From Oceanospirillum sp048264105 (GTDB taxonomy: Bacteria > Pseudomonadota > Gammaproteobacteria > Pseudomonadales > Halomonadaceae): a stretch of DNA of 64,000 bases. Made by a program: the position numbers and the translations under genes. The stretch lies in assembly GCA_048264105.1 (NCBI GenBank), contig JBLXDJ010000004.1:186001-250000 (forward strand). The letters run 5' to 3'. Positions 33,896 to 41,853 of this stretch are shown in pieces. Under the pieces are notes generated by a model. That model saw nothing but the letters and a program-made list of their open reading frames with translations, did not search any database and was not told the origin of the DNA. Each line of letters opens with the position of its first letter. Position 1 is the first letter of the stretch.

Positions 33896-33947
33896 GGTAA
33901 CGGTTTGAGGTAGTGGTTTGGGATAGCGGCTTGAGATGATAAGCGGT
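33896..33947. repeat. Degenerate 13-base tandem repeat, four units
   Basis: GGTAACGGTTTGA, GGTAGTGGTTTGG, GATAGCGGCTTGA, GATGATAAGCGGT in direct succession. The first three are clearly related; the fourth is weaker. Confidence 0.6.
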
Positions 33948-33986
33948 GTTACAGGCTGACGCCGGGGCGGGGGCAGGCTTCTTTAC

Positions 33987-34028
33987 TTAGCTCTGCAATC
34001 TGAGTCTTGCAATCTTAGCCTTGCAGCT
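33987..34028. repeat. 14-base tandem repeat at the 3' end of the gene at 34015
   Basis: TTAGCTCTGCAATC, TGAGTCTTGCAATC, TTAGCCTTGCAGCT. The last unit overlaps the stop and final codons of the minus-strand gene, so the stop-bearing end has been tandemly copied outward. Confidence 0.7.
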
Positions 34029-34533
34029 TAGATTCACGACGCTTGATCAGCATCAGGTTAACGCCTTCTTCGATGGCGGACTCTATATCAAACTCAGGAA
34101 ATGCAGGAATCAGTTTTCTGCGAATATCCGCAATGGGCGTTCCTTCAGGGAATTCACCGATGGGCAGTTTTACGCCTCGGGTCGATTTTCCACGCCTTAG
34201 CGGAATTTTGTTCAGGGTACTCCAGGCCAGAACAAAGCGCTTTTCATCTTCCATAGGCGGAATATCCACTGACAGAGGCTCCTGTTTTGCCCTGTCCAGT
34301 GCGATACCATCCAGCAGATGTCCGTTTTCATGCAGAATGCCTTCGGCAATCAGGTGCTTCTCCAGACCATCCCGGTCCGTCGGGTCTGCAATAACCTTAT
34401 CTTCGACCAGTTGCTTAATGGCTTTCGTATCCGCGTAGACGGGGTTTCCCTCGCAGTCGAAAATATCATAGGTAGGGCGAAACATTTGGTTGAAGCCGTG
34501 GTAATACCCTAGCGTCATATATTGGCGACTCAT
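34015..34533 (-). CDS. Hypothetical protein, 172 residues
   Basis: Not recognised. Soluble protein; I start at the ATG at 34533 (MSRQYMTLGYYHGF), with AGGA seven bases upstream, not at the in-frame GTG at 34548. The N-terminal FRPTYDIFDCEGNPVYADTKA and the basic KIPLRRGKSTRGVKLPIGEFPEGTP stretch are its most distinctive parts. No membrane segment. Convergent with the gene at 33523; the two ends meet in the tandem repeats. Base composition is like its neighbours. Confidence 0.65.
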   Translation of the reverse strand: MSRQYMTLGYYHGFNQMFRPTYDIFDCEGNPVYADTKAIKQLVEDKVIADPTDRDGLEKHLIAEGILHENGHLLDGIALDRAKQEPLSVDIPPMEDEKRFVLAWSTLNKIPLRRGKSTRGVKLPIGEFPEGTPIADIRRKLIPAFPEFDIESAIEEGVNLMLIKRRESKLQG

Positions 34534-34873
34534 AGACTGATCCTGCACTCTTTATTGTCGTTTTTGAGAATTCTCTTTCCGTGAGACGGATTAGAAGCCA
34601 AAAGATTATAGGCCTTATTACGCAATAAAAACGAGTGCTATTTTTAGAAAAATACCGCTTTTCAGCAGGTTATATGACTGCTCTTGATACGAATCAAGTC
34701 CGGTGCGTCAGGGCGAAATGCCCTGCTGATAAGGGCTTCAGACAAATCTGGCATGCCGTTGCCAGCTACCGGGAGCATCGTATGAGCGAATCTCAGGATA
34801 ATCCTGTGATCAGGGTCACTATCTTGTGCGTTATAGGTGAAATGATCAGATCGATTACATAAACTCGAATTCT

Positions 34874-34887
34874 TAGGGTTTACCCTA
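34874..34887. promoter_or_regulatory. Palindrome upstream of the Phd-type antitoxin
   Basis: TAGGGT-TT-ACCCTA, a perfect 6+6 palindrome 69 bases before the ATG at 34957; a candidate operator. The rest of 34534-34956 holds no gene that I trust. Confidence 0.45.
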
Positions 34888-34956
34888 GCTGTCGTAATGG
34901 ATCTATTATTAACCCATATCGGATGATGTCGTTAAGACGATGAAAGGAGCTGACAG

Positions 34957-35211
34957 ATGATGAAGTTAACCAGTGAAGAGTTTGCAAAGCGCCCCGAGAA
35001 GTGGATCGAGGATACCGTACGGGAACATGAAACGGTCGTCATTGAGGCTCAGGCCGGTCGTGCGGTGATGATCTCTGAAGAAGACTGGAACTCAATCAAT
35101 GATATTCTGCAGGTTGTTTCAATGTCGGGCATGGCAGAGTCGATACGGTCGGGGCTGCAGGATGAGATTGAAATCACCGCTGAGCATCTTGAGCACTCAT
35201 CCGCTGTCTGA
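34957..35211 (+). CDS. Phd/YefM-type antitoxin, orphan
   Basis: 84 residues with the Phd/YefM pattern: MKLTSEEFAKRPEKWIEDTV, then the strand HETVVIEAQAGRAVMISEEDWNSIND, ending with an acidic tail that in antitoxins binds the toxin. ATGAAAGGAGC gives a good ribosome site (AGGAG). Such proteins bind DNA at a palindrome near their own promoter. No RelE, Doc or Txe toxin follows; the next gene is convergent DUF4240. It may be solitary or a relic. A regulator function is also possible. Confidence 0.75.
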   Translation: MMKLTSEEFAKRPEKWIEDTVREHETVVIEAQAGRAVMISEEDWNSINDILQVVSMSGMAESIRSGLQDEIEITAEHLEHSSAV

Positions 35212-35306
35212 GATTCCTGCTATTCTGCGTATCTCATCCCTGAGATAAATCTGCAGACTGTCGGAGCCTTTACCTGTTCCTGAGAGCCTCTGGCGCAAGT
35301 AGGGAG

Positions 35307-35852
35307 TTATTCTGTTCCCAGCTCGTAAGTGCGGTTGGTGTCCCAGTATTTGTTGAACAGTTTAGGAAACATCGCTTCCAGTTCCTTCAGATCCGCCGGC
35401 CAGGGGTAGTTCATCTCCGGGTCAGGAAAAACCTTCAGGCGATTCAGAAAATCTTCTTTTCCGGTAGCCGCTTCGTACGCTTCCCTCGCAGCAAAGACCA
35501 GCCCTTCGCCGGTAATATCCTCAATAGGGTCTTTAACGTCGCTGAACTCAGCAAGCTGGTCGGCATTTTCCAGAATAGCTTCAAACTTCTCCTGCCCAAA
35601 AGAGAGTAGCCACAGCCGAAAGTCTTCAAAAATGTCGTCGTTGATATAGCTTTGCAGAATAAAGTTTGCCATCAGTACCGGAAAGCAAAAGGCGCGATTT
35701 TTTTGGCGGGCAAGGTGGTTTTCAAACTCAACCAGTTCTTCGGGGGAGAGGGCTGAAAGAGATTGCCCGATTTTCAGGTATTGGCCGTCAGAACCGGGAG
35801 CGTTTTCTAACAGGGAATCGTTAATAATGTCCCAGAATTGTTGTTCTGTCAT
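35307..35852 (-). CDS. DUF4240 domain protein
   Basis: 181 residues, unknown function. The family pattern is visible: MTEQQFWDIINDSL at the start, LSPEELVEFENHLA (about 34-47), and YINDDIFEDFRLWLLSFGQEKFEAIL (about 69-94). The family is soluble and acidic, often near immunity or WGR-domain genes; a role as an immunity protein is a guess. It stands alone, convergent with the antitoxin gene. Confidence 0.8.
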   Translation of the reverse strand: MTEQQFWDIINDSLLENAPGSDGQYLKIGQSLSALSPEELVEFENHLARQKNRAFCFPVLMANFILQSYINDDIFEDFRLWLLSFGQEKFEAILENADQLAEFSDVKDPIEDITGEGLVFAAREAYEAATGKEDFLNRLKVFPDPEMNYPWPADLKELEAMFPKLFNKYWDTNRTYELGTE

Positions 35853-36090
35853 AGTGCCGGTCTCATGTTTTTTTCATACAAAACAATTATAACTTTATGG
35901 TGTAATGATATGACGACTAAGATCAAAAAAAGCTTTTGGCTATAAGGGCATAGGCCTATTGTGTGATCTGAGTCAGGGTTCTCCGGCTGACAGACGGTCT
36001 GATGGCCCGGTTCCTTGCGTATGGGGCAGCAAGCTGGCCGAGACTACCCTACGCTTAAAATATACTGGCTGATCACAATGGGAGTTAGCG

Positions 36091-37086
36091 GTGACTTACA
36101 AACAAGCTGATATGACGCTATGGCAGAGAAAACGTCATACCGACCAGTCCGTCGTAGATCCCGAGATGTTCTGGAGCGGGCAGGTAAAAGATCTTGGGCG
36201 CTATGTTCAGGATTCCCCTGAAAATGCGTCGGCTCTTAGTCCTCTGGCTCTGATCGGCTTTGCCTCTGATGAAGGTATTAAGCGCAGTGCCGGCAAGTCG
36301 GGCGCGGCCCATGGCCCTCTGGTTATCCGGCGGGCACTGGCCGGTATGGCCTGGCATCAGCAGCGGGGAGTGTTTGATGCCGGGGATATCTGGTGTGAAG
36401 AGGAGCAGCTGATTATTGCGCAAAGCCAGTTGGCCGGGCATCTGGCTCACCTGCTTGATATTGGCCTGCAGCCCATTGTTCTGGGGGGCGGCCGGGAAGT
36501 TATCTGGGCCAGTTATCAGGGGGGGGCCCGCCACGTCTATGCCAGTCAGCCCGATGCGGCAATCGGCGTGGTGAGTCTGGGGGCTCGTCTGGCGATGGCC
36601 GACCCTGACCCCCAACCCAGTGCCCAGACCGCCTTTTATCAGGTGGCGAGACACTGTGAGGAGCGAAATCTTGATTTCCCCTGCTACTGCCTTGGCATAG
36701 ATGAGCAGCAGACAACGGTTCACGAGTTTGATCGCGCCGATGAATACGGTGTGCTCTGGCGATTGCAGAGTGAGTGCTCAGAAGCGCATTTTCCTGAGAT
36801 TGAGCAGGAGATCCGCCGCTTTATGACCAGTCTTGATTATCTCCATCTGTCGGTCAGCCTTGACCTGTTTTCGGTGTCGGCAGCGCCGGGCGTGAGTTCA
36901 CCCTCAGTTTTTGGCCTTGATGCCAGGACGGGGGCTGCACTATTGCGTATGATCCTGCACGAAGCGCAGAGGGCAGAAGTGCCTCTGTTACTGACCGATA
37001 TCGCGGAATGTAATCCGCTTGAAGACCCTGATGGCCGAACGGCTCGTCTGGCTGCGGGGCTGATTTTTAATATTGCCCGTTCATAA
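36091..37086 (+). CDS. Formimidoylglutamase-like protein with lost metal sites
   Basis: Arginase-fold protein, 331 residues, most like HutG: LALIGFASDEGIKRSAGKSGAAHGPLVIRRAL, DAGDIWCEEEQL, LGIDEQQTT. But the manganese ligands are gone. Motif 1 GGGH is GGGR (about residue 133), motif 2 DAHxD is GARLA (about 168-172), and in motif 3 SxDxD reads SLD, so the first Asp is Ser and only the second stays. The reading frame is otherwise intact, so this is substitution, not a frameshift. It cannot be a normal hydrolase. Starts with GTG after GGGAG. No hut genes are near; an S4 protein follows by 28 bases. Confidence 0.85.
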   Translation: MTYKQADMTLWQRKRHTDQSVVDPEMFWSGQVKDLGRYVQDSPENASALSPLALIGFASDEGIKRSAGKSGAAHGPLVIRRALAGMAWHQQRGVFDAGDIWCEEEQLIIAQSQLAGHLAHLLDIGLQPIVLGGGREVIWASYQGGARHVYASQPDAAIGVVSLGARLAMADPDPQPSAQTAFYQVARHCEERNLDFPCYCLGIDEQQTTVHEFDRADEYGVLWRLQSECSEAHFPEIEQEIRRFMTSLDYLHLSVSLDLFSVSAAPGVSSPSVFGLDARTGAALLRMILHEAQRAEVPLLLTDIAECNPLEDPDGRTARLAAGLIFNIARS

Positions 37087-37113
37087 GGGCTGTTTGCTGA
37101 TGAGAGATGGTAT

Positions 37114-37329
37114 ATGAGAGATGTGGTGATTAACTGTGAACCGGTTGAGCTATACAAGATTCTGAAGTTTGAAGCGCTGGTCAGTAGCGGTGCGGAAGCT
37201 AAGCTGGCGATCGAGCAGGAAGCGGTTCTGGTTAATAATGAAGTAGAAACCCGTAAGCGTCGTAAAATTGTCGCAGGGGACTGCATTGAGTTTAATAATG
37301 AACAGCTGAATATCGTTCTGGCGGGATAG
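37114..37329 (+). CDS. S4-domain RNA-binding protein (YbcJ-like)
   Basis: 71 residues, one S4 domain. EPVELYKILKFEALVSSGAEAKLAIEQEAVLVNN and ETRKRRKIVAGDCIEF match the YbcJ-type proteins that bind structured RNA. Function unknown. Possibly co-transcribed with the HutG-like gene 27 bases upstream. A terminator follows. Confidence 0.85.
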   Translation: MRDVVINCEPVELYKILKFEALVSSGAEAKLAIEQEAVLVNNEVETRKRRKIVAGDCIEFNNEQLNIVLAG

Positions 37330-37334
37330 CTATT

Positions 37335-37376
37335 TTAAAAAGCACCGGAGATCTCTGACATCTTCGGTGCTTTTTG
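37335..37376. terminator. Terminator between the S4 gene and fpr
   Basis: AAAAAGCACCG / CGGTGCTTTTT with inner AGAT/ATCT pairing; the T-run is on the plus strand and an A-run on the other side. Confidence 0.8.
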
Positions 37377-37384
37377 TTATCCGT

Positions 37385-37471
37385 TTCTAGCCTTCTAGCT
37401 TTCAACACTTTCTAGTTTTCGACACTTTCTAGTTTTCGACTTTCTAGCTCTCAACTTTCTAGCTTTCAACA
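37385..37471. repeat. Tandem repeat at the 3' end of fpr with repeated stop codon
   Basis: TTCTAG recurs at 37385, 37393, 37410, 37427, 37442 and 37457 (intervals 8, 17, 17, 15, 15) in units like CTTTCTAGCTTTCAA. The last unit encodes the end of fpr including its stop (TAG on the minus strand). The tetramer CTAG, usually rare in such genomes, occurs six times. Confidence 0.8.
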
Positions 37472-38232
37472 AAGGCCCGTTCAATCACATAGTGGCCGGC
37501 GGCGCTGTTTTTGGCCTCAGTGAAGCCCTGTTCCTGCAGTATTTCCACTGTTTCTTTCAGCATCGAAGGACCACCGCAGATCATAAAGCGGTCGTTGTCC
37601 AGGTCGAACGCTGGCAGATCCAGATCTTCAAACAGCTTACCGTTTCGCATCAGATCAGTAAGGCGACCCTGATTTTTATAGGGCTCCCGGGTAACGGTCG
37701 GGTAGTAGACCAGTTTTTCCCGAATCAGATCGCCAAAATACTCATGTTCCGGCAACTCCTTTTCGATCAGATCCTGATACGCCAGCTCTGAGGTGTAGCG
37801 AACGCCGTGGGTCAGAATGATTTTGTCATATTGCTCGTAGATCTCAGGATCACGGATGATGCTCAAAAAGGGCGCAAGTCCTGTGCCTGTACTGATCAGA
37901 TAGAGGTTCTTGCCCGGTAGCAGATGATCATTAATCAGGGTGCCGGTTGGCTTGCTACTGAGAATCAGCTCGTCACCGGGTTTAATGCTCTGCAGGCGTG
38001 ATGTTAACGGGCCATCGGGCACTTTAATGCTGAAAAACTCCAGATGGTCTTCGTAGTTTGCGCTGGCGATGCTGTAGGCCCGCATCAGAGGACGACCTTC
38101 CACTTCAAGCCCGATCATAATGAAATGGCCATTTTTAAACCGCAGGGTTGAAGCCCGGCTGGTTTTAAAACTGAACAGATTGTTATCCCAGTGATGAACA
38201 CTGAGAACTTCCTCTTTGATAAGTGCGGACAT
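37459..38232 (-). CDS. fpr: Ferredoxin-NADP reductase
   Basis: FAD flavoprotein moving electrons between NADPH and ferredoxin or flavodoxin. I start at ATG 38232 (MSALIKEEVLSVHHWDN), with GGAGG upstream; 257 residues, the usual size. FAD-binding RAYSIASANYEDHLEFF (about 51-67), the NADP fold ISTGTGLAPFLSIIRDP (about 113-129) and MICGGPSMLKE, and an aromatic-free end HYVIERAFVES. Divergent from a LysR gene, the fprA/finR arrangement of Pseudomonas, where FinR induces it during superoxide stress. Last codons lie in a tandem repeat. Confidence 0.93.
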   Translation of the reverse strand: MSALIKEEVLSVHHWDNNLFSFKTSRASTLRFKNGHFIMIGLEVEGRPLMRAYSIASANYEDHLEFFSIKVPDGPLTSRLQSIKPGDELILSSKPTGTLINDHLLPGKNLYLISTGTGLAPFLSIIRDPEIYEQYDKIILTHGVRYTSELAYQDLIEKELPEHEYFGDLIREKLVYYPTVTREPYKNQGRLTDLMRNGKLFEDLDLPAFDLDNDRFMICGGPSMLKETVEILQEQGFTEAKNSAAGHYVIERAFVES

Positions 38233-38246
38233 TAAATCCTCCGGCA

Positions 38247-38270
38247 GTCGCATGCGACAGTGTTTAAACA
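38247..38270. promoter_or_regulatory. Two adjacent palindromes upstream of fpr
   Basis: GTCGCATGCGAC (12 bases) and TGTTTAAACA (10 bases), each a perfect palindrome, two bases apart, 15-38 bases before the fpr start. Candidate operator, but neither has the T-N11-A pattern of LysR regulators. Confidence 0.4.
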
Positions 38271-38451
38271 ATTTGCACAGAGTCTATCCTCTGACTAACC
38301 TATCGGATAAACGGATAAAACTGATTTTAATAATCACTTTTATGGATATGCTTAATGCTCTGTCGTATACCCTCCAGCATAGTCCCTTATTGCGGGTGCT
38401 GATCTTCATGGGGTGGCGGACTGATGCTTAGGACAAAAAGAGGAGAGAAAC

Positions 38452-39339
38452 GTGCGGTATAGCTTACGGCAGCTGGAGGTCTTTCTGGCGGCAGCCCATT
38501 ACGAAAATATCACCCGTGCGGCACAGTCTCTTTCGATGTCTCAGTCTGCAGCCAGCAGTGCGCTGAAAGAGCTGGAGCAGCAATTTGATATCCAGCTATT
38601 TGACCGGGTGGGTAAACGACTGCAGCTTAATGAGCTGGGGCGTTTGGTGCGGCCTCAGGCAGAGGCCTTGCTGGCGCAGGCGCAGGAGCTGGAGGTATCG
38701 CTGCAGCAGCATCAGCAGCCGGGCAATCTTAAGGTGGGCGCGACCCTGAGTATCGGTAACTATCTGGCCGTGAATATTATGGCGCGTTACATGGCGGATC
38801 AGCCCGATGCCCGGGTGACGCTGGATGTTGAAAACACCGCCGCTATTGCGAGAAAAGTGCTCAACTTTGAACTGGATATCGGTCTGGTGGAAGGGGAGAT
38901 TCAGCACCCGGAACTTGAAGTGATTCCCTGGCGGGAAGACGAGCTGGTGGTCTTTGCCTCTCCCGATCACCCTCTGGTAACAGCCGGTGAGCCACTGGAT
39001 GATCAGGCGCTGAAATCCGCAAGCTGGATTCTCAGGGAGAGTGGTTCGGGGACCCGGCAGACCTTCGACCGTATCATGAGTGGTATTCTGCCGGAGCTGA
39101 ATGTGCAGCTTGAACTTCAGCATACCGAGGCGATCAAACGAGCGGTTGAAGCCGGTATGGGGCTGGGATGCTTGTCCCGCGTGACCCTGCAGGATGCTTT
39201 TAACCGTGGCAGCCTGGTTGCGTTGGATGTTCCTCATCGGGATACCCATCGCCTGTTTTACTTTATTCTGCATAAACAGAAATACCGTGGTGCCGGTGTC
39301 AGTCGCTGGTTGCAGCTGTGTCGTGATGGTGTTGAGTAA
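38452..39339 (+). CDS. finR: LysR-family regulator (FinR-like)
   Basis: 295 residues. N-terminal HTH: LRQLEVFLAAAHYENITRAAQSLSMSQSAASSALKELEQ (about 5-43); the effector domain is typical (VGATLSIGNYLAVNIM, ESGSGTRQTFDRIM). It starts with GTG after AGGAGAG. It is divergent from fpr, with 219 bases between; in Pseudomonas the same pair is finR-fprA and FinR activates fprA. The symbol rests on that context and similarity, so the function is likely rather than certain. Confidence 0.8.
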   Translation: MRYSLRQLEVFLAAAHYENITRAAQSLSMSQSAASSALKELEQQFDIQLFDRVGKRLQLNELGRLVRPQAEALLAQAQELEVSLQQHQQPGNLKVGATLSIGNYLAVNIMARYMADQPDARVTLDVENTAAIARKVLNFELDIGLVEGEIQHPELEVIPWREDELVVFASPDHPLVTAGEPLDDQALKSASWILRESGSGTRQTFDRIMSGILPELNVQLELQHTEAIKRAVEAGMGLGCLSRVTLQDAFNRGSLVALDVPHRDTHRLFYFILHKQKYRGAGVSRWLQLCRDGVE

Positions 39340-39479
39340 GTCACTGTTAATACGGGTTTAAGGCTTGGCCTTGACTCATTTTTTGACTGAGGCACACTGG
39401 CATCCGGTACGCGTTTCAGATGTTGTTATGCGGTTCGCGCGTTATTCCGCCTCATATTTTGTTTTCAGGGAGTTTATCT

Positions 39480-40346
39480 GTGTTGCACGCTTCAGGATTT
39501 TATCAATGCTCTTCCCGTTATCGGCTGCTTGCTCCGGTGCTGTTGCTGATCGTTACCCTGCTCTTTTCCGGTTGGGCCAAGGCCGGATTTACCCCTGAAG
39601 ACTCGCGGGTTCCCGGTGGTGTCGCGGTTATTGAGTTGCCTCAACGAGGTGATTCGCCACCCCATGTCTTTTTTCAGAAAGACCGTGTCTTTACTGCTCA
39701 GCAGGATGGTAAATGGTATGCCTGGGTGGGTTTGCCCCTGTCACTGAAAGCGGGCACTTATTCCGCCTACTGGCGTACGAAAGAGGGCGATAAGCCCCTG
39801 AGCTTTCAGGTCACAGATAAGAAGTATCAGGAGCAACACCTGACGGTGAAAAATAAGCACGTTAATCTGAGTGCTGAACAGCTGAAGCGGGTGCGTCGGG
39901 AAACGCCGGAGATCCGGGGGGCGATGGATACCTTCAAGCCTGTGATCTACCCCCTGCCGGAAAGTCTGGTTCAGCCTTCAGAAGGGCGTATCAGCAGCTC
40001 TTTCGGTTTACGTCGGGTGTTTAACGGCCAGCCCCGTCGTCCCCATAGCGGCATGGATATCGCCGCACCAACGGGTACACCGGTTTTATCGGCACTGAAC
40101 GGCAAGATCGCGGCGATTGGTGATTACTACTTCAATGGTAAGACGGTTATTGTCGATCACGGTCAGGGGCTGACAACACTCTATTGCCACCTTTCTGCGA
40201 CAGAAGCGCTGAAAGTGGGCGATAAGGTTTCAGCCGGAGATAAGCTGGGTGAAGTGGGGGCGACTGGTCGTGTTACCGGCCCTCATCTGCACTGGACGGT
40301 AACCCTGAACGGTGCGCGGGTTGATCCGGCCCTGTTTCTCAAATAA
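39480..40346 (+). CDS. M23 (LytM-type) metallopeptidase
   Basis: Periplasmic peptidoglycan endopeptidase or activator, 288 residues from the GTG at 39480, with GGGAG upstream; an ATG at 39420 is in frame but has no ribosome site. A signal peptide is clear (LLAPVLLLIVTLLFSGWAKA-G). The peptidase domain is C-terminal: zinc ligands in RPHSGMDIAAPTGTPV and the final GPHLHWTVTL; an intervening GKTVIVDHGQGLTTLYCHL. All zinc ligands are present, so it may be active. Ends in a 16-base tandem repeat that repeats the stop. Confidence 0.9.
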   Translation: MLHASGFYQCSSRYRLLAPVLLLIVTLLFSGWAKAGFTPEDSRVPGGVAVIELPQRGDSPPHVFFQKDRVFTAQQDGKWYAWVGLPLSLKAGTYSAYWRTKEGDKPLSFQVTDKKYQEQHLTVKNKHVNLSAEQLKRVRRETPEIRGAMDTFKPVIYPLPESLVQPSEGRISSSFGLRRVFNGQPRRPHSGMDIAAPTGTPVLSALNGKIAAIGDYYFNGKTVIVDHGQGLTTLYCHLSATEALKVGDKVSAGDKLGEVGATGRVTGPHLHWTVTLNGARVDPALFLK

Positions 40347-40414
40347 CAGGTTCCTCAAATAGCAGGCTCTTAAAATAAAGGCACCTGAAATAACGGATCT
40401 CTTTAAATAGCCTG
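40335..40414. repeat. Five-unit 16-base tandem repeat joining two gene ends
   Basis: TTTCTCAAATAACAGG, TTCCTCAAATAGCAGG, CTCTTAAAATAAAGGC, ACCTGAAATAACGGAT, CTCTTTAAATAGCCTG. Each unit holds AAATAR, which in unit 1 is the last codon plus stop of the M23 gene. The AAATAR copies start at 40341, 40357, 40373, 40388 and 40405. The last unit holds the stop of the convergent flavoprotein gene. Confidence 0.85.
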
Positions 40415-41698
40415 TTCCGACAGGTACTGAGCCATTCCTTCTCCGGCCTTGCGGCCGGTCGCCAGACAGGCGGTTAGCAGATAACCGCCTGTTGGAGCCT
40501 CCCAGTCCAGCATCTCTCCCGCAAAGAAAAGCCCGGGTATCGCCTGCGCCATCAGGTGCTCATCCAGTTGATCCAGCTGAACGCCACCGGCAGTGCTGAT
40601 CGCGCGGTCGATGGGTTGGGTTTCAGTCAGGCTTAACGGTAGTGCCTTAATTGCCGATGCCAGTGTTGCCGGTTGCCGGAAGGTCTCTTTGTCCGTCAGC
40701 AGTTTCAGCAGGGCCTGTTTTACCGGACTGAGTTTCAGTTGTTTCAGGCAATGACTGACAGAGCGTTTGCCACGATTAGCCAGTGCCGCTGCAATGTCTG
40801 CTTCGGTTCTGGCGGGTAGCAGATCGATACAGAGCTTTGCCTCACCCTTATCCCGTATCTCGTCCCTTAACGGGGCTGACACACCATACACCAGGCCGCT
40901 TTCAATGCCGGTTGTGCTTATCATCAGATCACCGGTTTTCCGGAACAGCGCTCCCTCAGGGTTTCTCGCGGTCAGCTCTACTCCTTTGAGCGGCGTACCG
41001 GCAAATTCATCACGAAAAGCCGTTGGCCAGTTAACCTGAAAACCGCAGTTTGAGGGTGTCAGATCCGAGAGTCTTAAACCTCTGTCATGCAGGGCCTGCT
41101 GCCATTGTCCGTCGCTGCCCAGTTTTTTCCAGCTGCCGCCCCCCAAGGCTAAAAGTGTGGCTTTTGCAGAGACCGGGAGTTCGCCTTTTGGTGTGCTGAA
41201 TATCAGCGTCTGGTCACGCCAGCCCTGCCAGTAGCATCGGGTATGGAGTTTCAGCCCCTGCTCTTTCAGATAGTGCAGCCAGCTGCGCAAAAGAGGGGCG
41301 GCTTTCATCCCGGTGGGAAAGACCCGGCCGGAAGAACCGACAAAGGTTTCGATGCCCTGAGATTCCACCCACTGTTTGACCTGATGGTTATCAAAAGCTC
41401 TGACCGATTCAATCAGGTGCCGGTGGGCGGCCTGAGTTGAACTTGTACTGTAGCGGGTCAGAAAGGTTTCGGTGTCTTCAGCGTGGCTGATATTCATCCC
41501 GCTTTTACCGGCGTAGAGAAACTTGCGGGCAACCGTCGGCATCGCTTCAAACAGATCCACCGGAATGCCTTTCTCCAGCAGTACCTGAGCCGCCATAAGG
41601 CCTGCAGGCCCACCGCCAATGATGACGGCCCCTTTGGCCTGATAAAAAGACTCGTTTGGGTTCTGATCCTGCGGGGCTTGTTCGGAAACTGACGGCAT
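40403..41698 (-). CDS. NAD(P)/FAD-dependent oxidoreductase, HI0933/TIGR03862 family
   Basis: Flavoprotein of 431 residues, function unknown. The N-terminal FAD motif AVIIGGGPAGLMAAQVLLEKG (about 24-44) is preceded by a short Gln-rich leader, and the family motifs ARKFLYAGKSGMNISH and GLFFAGEMLDWEAPTGGYLL (near the end) are present. The start at 41698 is uncertain; any start up to about residue 18 would retain the Rossmann fold. Convergent with the M23 gene. Relatives include the YhiN-type proteins. Confidence 0.85.
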   Translation of the reverse strand: MPSVSEQAPQDQNPNESFYQAKGAVIIGGGPAGLMAAQVLLEKGIPVDLFEAMPTVARKFLYAGKSGMNISHAEDTETFLTRYSTSSTQAAHRHLIESVRAFDNHQVKQWVESQGIETFVGSSGRVFPTGMKAAPLLRSWLHYLKEQGLKLHTRCYWQGWRDQTLIFSTPKGELPVSAKATLLALGGGSWKKLGSDGQWQQALHDRGLRLSDLTPSNCGFQVNWPTAFRDEFAGTPLKGVELTARNPEGALFRKTGDLMISTTGIESGLVYGVSAPLRDEIRDKGEAKLCIDLLPARTEADIAAALANRGKRSVSHCLKQLKLSPVKQALLKLLTDKETFRQPATLASAIKALPLSLTETQPIDRAISTAGGVQLDQLDEHLMAQAIPGLFFAGEMLDWEAPTGGYLLTACLATGRKAGEGMAQYLSEQAI

Positions 41699-41786
41699 GA
41701 AAATCTCAGAGATAACGGAATGGCATGAAGGCGGTGAATTTTAAAGAAGGGGTTAAGGTTTGTCCTGTTTTTTTACCCTGAAATGA

Positions 41787-41818
41787 AAACACCCGGCTTC
41801 GCCTGAAGCCGGGTGTTT
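41787..41818 (-). terminator. Terminator of amtB
   Basis: AAACACCCGGCTTC / GAAGCCGGGTGTTT, 14 bp, loop GCCT, 36 bases after the amtB stop on the minus strand. Confidence 0.85.
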
Positions 41819-41853
41819 CTGAATTGGCCGTGGAAGAGTCACTCCCCAAACGA

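Noticed and set aside
34635..34862. 75-codon frame upstream of the Phd-type gene
   Set aside because: Cys and Arg scattered, no ribosome site, no pattern; the stretch looks like a promoter region.
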